This document shows positions 1-4,616 of a stretch of 6,944 nt of DNA, piece by piece. The notes beneath the pieces were generated by a model, which searched no databases, was not told the DNA's origin, and worked only from the letters and a program-made list of their open reading frames with translations. The stretch's first letter is position 1. Each line of letters begins with the position of its first letter. The position numbers were made by a program, and so were the translations under genes. The DNA lies in the NCBI GenBank assembly GCA_022729635.1, contig DZAU01000011.1, positions 1-6,944 on the forward strand, in the 5' to 3' direction. This stretch comes from Flavobacterium psychrophilum (GTDB taxonomy: Bacteria; Bacteroidota; Bacteroidia; Flavobacteriales; Flavobacteriaceae).

Positions 1-417
1 GTAAAATCTGAACTAGAGATTGAAAGCTTTGTCAAAGTTCAAAACTTTGACAAAGCTCCAAAAGTAGGATTACACTCTTATGACTCAATAGTTAGTAAAC
101 AGTTTGCGAAGTTTTTAAGTTCCTATACACAAGCATACAACAAAGTAAATAATCGTCACGGAGCTTTGTTAGAATCGCCTTTTAAAAGAATAAAAGTTGA
201 TTCTGATGAGTATCTAAAAAACTTAATACTTTATATTCATTTAAATCCTTTGGATATCGATAAAAATTTTGAAACATATAAATTTTCGTCCTTTCAAGCT
301 ATTATTTCAAAGTTAAAAACCGACATTGTAAGAGAAGAGGTAATTCAAATTTTTGGAGATTTAGAAAATTTTATTTACTCTCATAATCATCCGCCAAAAT
401 TTGATTTTAAATTTTAA
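1..417 (+). CDS. REP-associated tyrosine transposase (Y1_Tnp/IS200-like), 5'-truncated by window edge
   Basis: The frame is open from base 1 to a TAA at 415-417, giving 138 visible residues; the true start lies off the window. The C-terminal half of a Y1 (HUH single-strand) transposase is recognisable. A helix with two candidate nucleophile tyrosines (Y42 and Y46 of the visible part, in SYTQAYN) is followed by the RHGALLESPFKR segment, then EYLKNLILYIHLNP at 70-83, a hallmark of REP-associated transposases. The HUH metal-binding half must lie upstream. The family cuts and joins single-stranded DNA at hairpins next to its own gene. A 33-bp palindrome (25-57) lies inside this frame and a near-copy starts 3 bases after the stop, so the gene sits among probable substrates. 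Starting the gene at the TTG at 166 would cut off the tyrosine helix. Whether the upstream half is intact cannot be seen. Confidence 0.8.
   Translation, partial: VKSELEIESFVKVQNFDKAPKVGLHSYDSIVSKQFAKFLSSYTQAYNKVNNRHGALLESPFKRIKVDSDEYLKNLILYIHLNPLDIDKNFETYKFSSFQAIISKLKTDIVREEVIQIFGDLENFIYSHNHPPKFDFKF
25..57. repeat. 33-bp palindrome inside the transposase frame (copy 1)
   Basis: The arms AGCTTTGTCAAAGTT (25-39) and AACTTTGACAAAGCT (43-57) are perfect 15-bp inverse complements with a 3-nt loop. The unit is exactly 11 codons and reads in frame as SFVKVQNFDKA. The inner 13 bp of each arm recur in the copy at 420-450. Its location in a variable stretch before the tyrosine helix suggests an in-frame insertion, but no ancestral sequence is available for comparison. 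Confidence 0.9.
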
Positions 418-419
418 AA

Positions 420-450
420 TCTTTGTCAAAGTTTTAAACTTTGACAAAGA
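420..450. repeat. 31-bp palindrome after the transposase gene (copy 2), REP-like and possible terminator
   Basis: The arms TCTTTGTCAAAGTTT (420-434) and AAACTTTGACAAAGA (436-450) are perfect 15-bp inverse complements with a 1-base centre. The element begins 3 bases after the transposase stop codon. It shares the CTTTGTCAAAGTT core with the palindrome at 25-57. It could be the REP-type substrate of the transposase and could also help end its transcript, although no T-run follows. The rest of 451-554 is AT-rich and shows nothing else. Confidence 0.85.
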
Positions 451-554
451 GTATCAATAGAAATAAATCGTTTTTAATTTTAATGGATAAATTATATCAA
501 TTAAAAAATAGCTAAATGTAATACAAGTTACACTTTTAAACTCAAATGTTTCTT

Positions 555-562
555 TATCTTTG
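555..562 (+). promoter_or_regulatory. Probable trxA promoter, -7 box TATCTTTG
   Basis: TATCTTTG fits the Bacteroidota -7 consensus TAnnTTTG and lies 45 bases before the trxA ATG. This predicts a start of transcription near 568-570 and a leader of about 40 bases ending in the A-rich stretch AAACAAAAAAATAT, typical of initiation without Shine-Dalgarno pairing in this phylum. No good -33 TTTG is visible at the expected distance, so the call rests on one box. Confidence 0.6.
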
Positions 563-607
563 CAACCTGAAACTTGAAACAATTTTAACTTTTAAACAAA
601 AAAATAT

Positions 608-925
608 ATGGCATTAGCAATAACAGACGCTACTTTTGAAGAAGTAGTTTTAAAATCAGACAAACCGGTAATGGTAGATTTTTGGGCAGCATGGTGTGGA
701 CCATGTAGAATGGTTGGTCCAATCATTGACGAACTTGGCGAAGAATACGCAGGAAAAGTAGTCGTAGGAAAAGTAGATGTTGATGCAAATCAGGAATTTG
801 CAGCAAAATACGGAGTGAGAAATATTCCAACAGTTTTAGTTTTCCACAACGGAGAAGTGGTAGGAAAACAAGTGGGAGTTGCTCCTAAACAAACATACGC
901 TGATAGTTTAGACGCATTGTTGTAA
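608..925 (+). CDS. trxA: Thioredoxin
   Basis: This is a 105-residue, single-domain cytosolic thioredoxin, full length for the family. The redox site WCGPC is at residues 29-33 (C30 and C33), preceded by the conserved VDFWAAW strand with the buried D24. The cis-proline is P74 in NIPT, and a glycine-rich edge follows (VGKQVGVAP). The protein reduces disulfides in ribonucleotide reductase, peroxiredoxins and similar partners, and is itself recharged by thioredoxin reductase, which is not in this window. There is no signal peptide, so it acts in the cytoplasm. The ATG at 608 follows an A-rich leader and gives the standard N-terminus. The gene has its own promoter box and a strong terminator, so it looks monocistronic; the DUF58 gene downstream could be reached only by read-through. 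Confidence 0.97.
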   Translation: MALAITDATFEEVVLKSDKPVMVDFWAAWCGPCRMVGPIIDELGEEYAGKVVVGKVDVDANQEFAAKYGVRNIPTVLVFHNGEVVGKQVGVAPKQTYADSLDALL

Positions 926-947
926 TCGTAAGATTATGATTTATATA

Positions 948-979
948 AAAAGGTTTGGCGAAAGTCAAGCCTTTTTTTT
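948..979 (+). terminator. Rho-independent terminator of trxA
   Basis: The stem AGGTTTG (951-957) pairs with CAAGCCT (966-972) through 7 pairs, one of them G-T, around the loop GCGAAAGT, and runs into eight T residues (972-979). It begins about 25 bases after the trxA stop codon. The A-run just before the stem could make it work weakly on the other strand too. Confidence 0.85.
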
Positions 980-1011
980 AGACCTGACAGGTTTTAAAAC
1001 CTATCGGGTCT
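980..1011. repeat. Imperfect dispersed palindrome between trxA and the DUF58 gene
   Basis: GACCTGACAGGTTTT (981-995) faces AAAACCTATCGGGTC (996-1010). Thirteen of 15 positions are Watson-Crick pairs, one is T-G (985/1006) and one is a C-A mismatch (988/1003); A980-T1011 extends it. It follows directly on the trxA terminator T-run. The length and AT-rich centre resemble the palindrome at 420-450, but the arm sequence is different, so it is a separate repeat family. From memory, palindromes of this type are frequent between flavobacterial genes; a genome count would confirm this. Confidence 0.75.
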
Positions 1012-1060
1012 GTTTGTATATGCTATTGGTTTTTGTTCAATCTTTTAATACATTTGGTAA

Positions 1061-1987
1061 ATGAAGATTGAATCGCAAATAGAGAAAATTTCCAGTTTCC
1101 AGCATCTCGAATTGTTGGCAAATCAAATCGTTGAAGGCTTTATTTCGGGAATGCACAAAAGCCCTTTTCATGGTTTTTCGGCTGAGTTTGCCGAGCACAA
1201 AGTCTATAATGCTGGCGAAAGTACGAAACACATCGATTGGAAATTATTTGCCAAAACCGATCGATTGTACACCAAAAAATTCGAAGAAGACACCAACCTT
1301 CGTTGTCATATTATCATCGATAATTCGTCGTCAATGTATTATCCAAAATTAGAAGACAAAGAAAATTTTTTCAAAAACAAGATTGGATTTTCTGTTTTGG
1401 CTTCAGCCGTTTTGATGAATATATTAAAAAAACAGCGCGATGCCGTTGGGTTAAGCATATATTCGGATACGTATGAATATTATTCTCCCGAAAAAGGAAG
1501 TGATCGTCATCACAGAATGATTTTGAATGCTCTCGAAAATCTTTTGGAAACACCCAAGGAAAAAAAAAGCACGGATACAATTACATTTCTTCATCAAATT
1601 GCCGAAAAAATTCATCGCCGGTCGATGATAATTTTGTTTACAGATATGTTTCAGTTGGGCGACGAAGAAGCACTATTTACAGCCTTACAACACCTAAAAC
1701 ACAACAAACACAAAGTAGTTTTATTTCACGTTATTGACAACAAAACCGAATTGAACTTCGATTTTGACAATGCTCCAAGGAAGTTTATCGATATGGAAAC
1801 GGGAGATGAAGTAAATATTTTTTCCGATAATGTAAAAAGCGAGTATGAAAAAGGAGTACGTAATTACTTCAAAAAATTGGCATTAACTTGTGCTCAAAAC
1901 AAAATTAAGTACGTACCCGTTGGAGTTGCAGACGATTTTGAAAAAGTATTGACTACATATTTAGTTGAAAAACAAAACTTTGGGTAA
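1061..1987 (+). CDS. DUF58 family protein with VWA-like MIDAS
   Basis: This 308-residue soluble protein has the DUF58 signature near its N-terminus: GMHKSPFHGFSAEFAEH (30-46) and then YNAGESTKHIDWKLFAKT (49-66). A von Willebrand A-like fold follows, with the metal-site motif D87-x-S89-x-S91 in IIIDNSSSM and a later TD (194-195). No membrane segment or signal is visible, so it is probably cytoplasmic, unlike many membrane-anchored DUF58 proteins. In other bacteria such proteins are usually encoded beside MoxR-type AAA+ ATPases and Bat proteins and are thought to assist assembly or stress tolerance of envelope complexes. No moxR lies in this window, so the partner is unknown. The ATG at 1061 is the only start that keeps the N-terminal helix. 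No convincing promoter or terminator was found. Confidence 0.88.
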   Translation: MKIESQIEKISSFQHLELLANQIVEGFISGMHKSPFHGFSAEFAEHKVYNAGESTKHIDWKLFAKTDRLYTKKFEEDTNLRCHIIIDNSSSMYYPKLEDKENFFKNKIGFSVLASAVLMNILKKQRDAVGLSIYSDTYEYYSPEKGSDRHHRMILNALENLLETPKEKKSTDTITFLHQIAEKIHRRSMIILFTDMFQLGDEEALFTALQHLKHNKHKVVLFHVIDNKTELNFDFDNAPRKFIDMETGDEVNIFSDNVKSEYEKGVRNYFKKLALTCAQNKIKYVPVGVADDFEKVLTTYLVEKQNFG

Positions 1988-2024
1988 AAGTACTTAGTTT
2001 TTTGAATGTTTTTGACAGAAACAC

Positions 2025-2054
2025 TTGTAGAAACAAAATTCTATAGTATATTTG
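2025..2054 (+). promoter_or_regulatory. tRNA-Asp promoter (TTG, 19 nt, TATATTTG)
   Basis: A TTG at 2025-2027 and TATATTTG at 2047-2054 are separated by 19 bases, matching the Bacteroidota -33/-7 arrangement. The box ends 18 bases before the tRNA 5' end, leaving a leader of roughly 10 bases. This is the best-formed promoter in the window. Confidence 0.75.
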
Positions 2055-2072
2055 CAACCGCAATTAAGCAGA

Positions 2073-2146
2073 GGTTTGGTAGTTCAGTTGGTTAGAATAC
2101 ATGCCTGTCACGCATGGGGTCGCGGGTTCGAGTCCCGTCCAGACCG
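2073..2146 (+). tRNA. tRNA-Asp (anticodon GUC)
   Basis: The 74 bases fold into a full cloverleaf. The acceptor GGTTTGG (2073-2079) pairs with CCAGACC (2139-2145), with one U-G pair, and the discriminator is G2146. The D arm carries AGTTCAGTTGGTTAGA. The anticodon stem CATGC/GCATG encloses the loop CTGTCAC, with anticodon GTC at 2107-2109, read as Asp. The T arm is GCGGG-TTCGAGT-CCCGT. The 3' CCA is not encoded (GCTA follows) and must be added enzymatically. It delivers aspartate to GAC and GAU codons. It has its own promoter and terminator and is not part of an rRNA operon here. Confidence 0.97.
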
Positions 2147-2159
2147 CTAAAATTGGGAG

Positions 2160-2186
2160 AAGTCACGTCAAAAGCGTGACTTTTTT
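2160..2186 (+). terminator. Terminator of tRNA-Asp
   Basis: The 8-bp stem AAGTCACG (2160-2167) / CGTGACTT (2175-2182) encloses the loop TCAAAAG and runs into a T-tract (2181-2186). It begins 14 bases after the mature tRNA end. Confidence 0.88.
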
Positions 2187-2220
2187 GCCCAAAATAGCAT
2201 TTAAAATAGTTGTGTTGTTT

Positions 2221-2245
2221 TGCTACGACTTTGTAACTCGTAGCA
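2221..2245. repeat. Small palindrome TGCTACGA / TCGTAGCA
   Basis: The perfect 8-bp arms TGCTACGA (2221-2228) and TCGTAGCA (2238-2245) flank 9 bases. It lies between two terminators in the 2187-2267 stretch, where no reading frame of interest is visible. It is probably another dispersed intergenic repeat and is unrelated in sequence to the other palindromes here. Confidence 0.6.
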
Positions 2246-2267
2246 CGGTTTAGTAGTTAGACCAATG

Positions 2268-2299
2268 AAAAGCTTTTCGCCTCGGCGAATAGCTTTTTT
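2268..2299. terminator. Second, probably bidirectional terminator between tRNA-Asp and the DUF456 gene
   Basis: AAAAGCT (2268-2274) pairs with AGCTTTT (2291-2297). A T-T mismatch follows (2275/2290), then TTCGC (2276-2280) pairs with GCGAA (2285-2289). Six T residues (2294-2299) follow on the plus strand. Read on the minus strand, the same stem ends in a shorter T-run about 20 bases beyond the DUF456 stop codon, so it can serve both converging transcripts. Confidence 0.75.
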
Positions 2300-2320
2300 G
2301 ATTTAAGGGTGTTTTGCCAT

Positions 2321-2821
2321 TTAAAACAATCCAGATTTATTTGTCCAAACAATCCAAAGAAACAATCCCAAATACATCATACAAACTACAAATTTCATAA
2401 AACTACTAGCCAGAAAACCTATAAAAGAACCTGTTGCCGCTTTAAAGGCACGGCTATGGTCTTTGTAATTATAGAGTAGTTCTCCAATAAAAGCGCCAAG
2501 GAATGGACCAACGATAAATCCGAAAGGAATTGGCGTAAAAATTCCTACAACTAAACCGATATTCGTTCCCCAAATACCATAAGAACTACCACCAAATTTC
2601 TTGGTTCCTTTAGCCGGAATCACATAATCCAGAATTGAAATCACAACAGTAAACAAGAAAGTAATACCTAGAATCCAATAATTTGCAGGAACAGCATTCG
2701 TGAAATAAAGCAGGACTAATCCAATCCAACTTAAACTTGGTCCAGGCAAAACAGGCATAAAACTTCCGAAAACACCAATAATCATAAACACAAAACCAAT
2801 AATCAATAGCAGCGAATCCAT
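2321..2821 (-). CDS. DUF456 family integral membrane protein
   Basis: This is a 166-residue, very hydrophobic protein with about four to five membrane segments (roughly 3-20, 30-45, 48-65, 85-115, 130-160). Family landmarks are PVLPGP (23-28) in the first loop, DYVIPAKGTKKFGGS (65-79) followed by GIWGTNIG, and the glycine-rich GFIVGPFLGAFIGELL (101-116). The biochemical role of DUF456 proteins is unknown. The start at 2821 was chosen because MDSLLLIIGF is the usual family N-terminus and length. The same frame runs up to 2947, but those extra 42 residues are translated intergenic DNA and would overlap the divergent lipoprotein gene. It is divergent from the lipoprotein gene and converges on tRNA-Asp. 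Confidence 0.88.
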   Translation of the reverse strand: MDSLLLIIGFVFMIIGVFGSFMPVLPGPSLSWIGLVLLYFTNAVPANYWILGITFLFTVVISILDYVIPAKGTKKFGGSSYGIWGTNIGLVVGIFTPIPFGFIVGPFLGAFIGELLYNYKDHSRAFKAATGSFIGFLASSFMKFVVCMMYLGLFLWIVWTNKSGLF

Positions 2822-2835
2822 ATAGTATTTTTTAG

Positions 2836-2874
2836 TATTTTTGAAAATTAAAACAGTACTTTTAGACAAAATTA
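2836..2874. promoter_or_regulatory. Overlapping divergent promoter region for DUF456 (-) and lipoprotein (+) genes
   Basis: TATTTTTG on the plus strand (2836-2843) and TAATTTTG on the minus strand (2874-2867) both fit TAnnTTTG and face each other across 23 bases in the 79-base gap. They would give leaders of about 50 bases (plus) and 40 bases (minus), with the two start sites crossing. Neither has a clear -33 TTTG, and such boxes arise easily in AT-rich DNA, so confidence is low. Confidence 0.35.
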
Positions 2875-2900
2875 GAACAGCGTTTGTTTTATTTACGAAT

Positions 2901-3383
2901 ATGAGAAAAATATTTCTAATACTACTTTTATTGCCACAACTTTTCAATTCCTGTCAATACTTTGACAAGCAAGTTCCTTCAGAAAAGGAATTATTGCAAA
3001 AAGAATTGAAAGCCATCAATTGGAAAGAAGTGGATGAATTTCCTTCGGTTGTTGATTGTGAAAAAATTGAAGTTAAAACGCAACGGCAAGAGTGTTTTTT
3101 TGAAGTAATGACCCAGTTAATTCAGGAAAAATTAAACGTCGATACGCTATCAATCCTGTATCCTGAACTCGACACGATTGAAGTGAAAGTCACCATTTTT
3201 CCAAATGCCACTATGCAATTCGAACCACAATTCCCCAAAGATTCCGTCGCTTACGACACGATAAAAATAGACAGTATTCTCAAAGCTCGTTTGGTCGATT
3301 TTCCAAAAGTGAATCCAGCCATCAAACGCGGAATTCCGGTAAAAACCCAGTTTATTTTACCAGTTATTTTAAAAGTAGAGTAA
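2901..3383 (+). CDS. Small lipoprotein with TonB C-terminal-like tail
   Basis: This is a 160-residue protein. The N-terminus MRKIFLILLLLPQLFNSC is a lipoprotein signal: a basic start, a leucine-rich core and cleavage before C18, with a relaxed lipobox (FNSC) acceptable in Bacteroidota. The mature protein has two further cysteines (in DCEK and QECF) that could form a disulfide in the periplasm. The last 35 residues (LVDFPKVNPAIKRGIPVKTQFILPVILKVE) follow the pattern of TonB C-terminal domains: P, then G-x-PV, alternating beta residues, then P-hydrophobic. This suggests a periplasm-facing fold related to TonB, without a TonB membrane anchor or proline-rich spacer. Function is unknown. The start at 2901 places the signal peptide at the N-terminus; the same frame opens at 2841, but that would put 20 non-signal residues first. 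Confidence 0.75.
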   Translation: MRKIFLILLLLPQLFNSCQYFDKQVPSEKELLQKELKAINWKEVDEFPSVVDCEKIEVKTQRQECFFEVMTQLIQEKLNVDTLSILYPELDTIEVKVTIFPNATMQFEPQFPKDSVAYDTIKIDSILKARLVDFPKVNPAIKRGIPVKTQFILPVILKVE

Positions 3384-3384
3384 A

Positions 3385-3500
3385 GAGCTTGTCATTCCGA
3401 CAAAAGGCGGAATCTGGAGCTATTTCCAGCTATTCGTTACAATCTTTTTATCCCGCCGAAAAGGCGGATAAAAAGGATTTCCACTGCTATCTGGGCTAGG
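3385..3500. repeat. Structured hairpin element between convergent genes (candidate RNA element / terminator)
   Basis: The space between the lipoprotein and glycosyltransferase genes is almost filled by structure. A small stem ATTCCG/CGGAAT (3394-3399/3408-3413) comes first. A long stem follows: 3441-3457 pairs with 3463-3479 (TTTTTATC and CCGCC against GGCGG and ATAAAAA) around the loop GAAAA, with single-base bulges at C3452 and G3476. Flanking it, AGC (3418-3420) and CCAG (3426-3429) can pair with CTGG (3491-3494) and GCT (3495-3497), enclosing the hairpin in a larger helix. It probably ends transcripts from both sides. I recall similar blocks in other flavobacteria with different but still pairing arms, which would suggest conserved structure; this is memory, not a search. 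Confidence 0.6.
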
Positions 3501-3511
3501 AATTTTATATT

Positions 3512-4612
3512 CTAAAACCGTCTTCCTTTCCATTCATATTTTCCAAACAAGGAATACAATACCACACTCACGCTGAAAAAAGGGTACAATAAACTGCTTA
3601 TTAAAATGAAATGTGTTTTCTTTTTTAAGAATTTATTCGTTTTATCAATTAAAACAAAGTCAATAGTCAACTTCGCCAACAGTAAAAAAATTAATAAATA
3701 ATAAATTCCTTTCCCAAACAACAAACAATAAACAACAAACAACAAACCGAGATTTCCAAAAAAAACAACCAAACCCAATCCTTTTCCAAATTTGCTTTGA
3801 TACGAACCCGTTTTTGAAGCCCAACGCACTCTTTGGTAAAACAATGATTTCCAATCGTCCAAAGGTTTTGTGACGACAATAGTATTTTCAGATTTTAAAT
3901 AATGGACTTTTTCGGGAAAACTAGCCATCGTTTTTTGCAACAAAAAAACATCATCGCCACTGGCAATTCTGTCATTTCCTTCGAAACCATTCAGTTCTTG
4001 AAAAAACGATTTGGTGTAAGCAAAATTGGCGCCATTGCACATAAAACCTTTTCTCAAACCAAAACTTCCGATGGTTGCACCTTGCAAACTAGCCAAATCC
4101 AATTGCTGAAAATGATGCAAAAACGAATCTTTGCATTCATAAGAAACGGCACCGGCAATCATCGAAATATCGTGAAGTTGAATGTAATTATCCAATGTTA
4201 ATAACCAGTTTTCATTGACTACACAATCTGCATCAGTCGTTATAATCCAATCCGTTTTTACGATTTGCATTGCTGTCGTAATCGCATCTTTCTTTGGCGA
4301 ACTCGAAACCCTAATGTTATTTATGACAGAAATTTGCAATCTGCAATCTGCAATCTGTAATCTAAAATCCGAAGCATCATCCACCAGAATCACTTCAAAT
4401 AAATCATCAGGATAATTCAATTTCGAAAAACTGTCTAAAAGGATTGGCAGATTTTCGGCTTCATTCCGAAAAGGAACAATAATGGTGAATTTGGTTTTTG
4501 GCGATAAGCCAATAGATTCAATGGATTTCACTTTCGAAAATCCATAAATAAGAGAGATTATTGCCAAGCAATAAATGAACAGGATTATATATAAAACAAT
4601 TGTAATCATCAT
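3512..4612 (-). CDS. Membrane-anchored family 2 glycosyltransferase
   Basis: This 366-residue protein has an N-terminal membrane segment (about 3-24), a cytoplasmic GT-A domain (about 40-270) and three C-terminal membrane segments (about 279-300, 303-323, 334-356). Nucleotide-sugar motifs are complete: FTIIVPFRNEAENL (42-55), VDDAS (77-81), the metal-binding D127-A-D129, SGDD (218-221) and the QRVRW motif (260-264) seen in processive or lipid-acting GT2 enzymes. It probably transfers a sugar to a membrane lipid or polymer; donor and acceptor cannot be read from sequence. It starts 4 bases after the flippase-like gene, so the two are co-transcribed. The second codon is also ATG and could be the real start. 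Residues 84-94 (RLQIADCRLQI) are encoded by a heptad DNA repeat in the loop after VDDAS, an odd in-frame addition that leaves the catalytic motifs intact. Confidence 0.9.
   Translation of the reverse strand: MMITIVLYIILFIYCLAIISLIYGFSKVKSIESIGLSPKTKFTIIVPFRNEAENLPILLDSFSKLNYPDDLFEVILVDDASDFRLQIADCRLQISVINNIRVSSSPKKDAITTAMQIVKTDWIITTDADCVVNENWLLTLDNYIQLHDISMIAGAVSYECKDSFLHHFQQLDLASLQGATIGSFGLRKGFMCNGANFAYTKSFFQELNGFEGNDRIASGDDVFLLQKTMASFPEKVHYLKSENTIVVTKPLDDWKSLFYQRVRWASKTGSYQSKFGKGLGLVVFFGNLGLLFVVYCLLFGKGIYYLLIFLLLAKLTIDFVLIDKTNKFLKKKTHFILISSLLYPFFSVSVVLYSLFGKYEWKGRRF
4329..4363. repeat. Heptanucleotide tandem repeat inside the glycosyltransferase gene
   Basis: On the coding strand the units are AGATTAC, then AGATTGC three times (4363-4336), then a decayed AAATTTC (4335-4329). 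Because 7 and 3 are coprime, the protein repeats every 7 residues: RLQIADC then RLQI. The tract lies between the VDDAS metal-binding loop and the next helix, where the family is variable. It resembles the short heptameric tandem repeats scattered through some bacterial genomes. Confidence 0.9.
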
Positions 4613-4616
4613 TTTA

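Noticed and set aside
1049..1056. TACATTTG with a TTG 20 bases upstream as a DUF58 promoter
   Set aside because: It matches the consensus, but transcription would begin about 2 bases inside the start codon at 1061, so it cannot serve this start.
2841..2900. 20-residue extension of the lipoprotein gene
   Set aside because: It would put non-signal residues before a clear lipoprotein signal peptide starting at ATG 2901.
2822..2947. 42-residue N-terminal extension of the DUF456 protein
   Set aside because: It would overlap the divergent lipoprotein gene and has no family resemblance; MDSLLLIIGF at 2821 is the normal start.
3902..4415. Plus-strand frames opposite the glycosyltransferase, and similar frames opposite the flippase-like gene and ruvC
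   Set aside because: They are antisense shadows of well-supported genes and show no family motifs.
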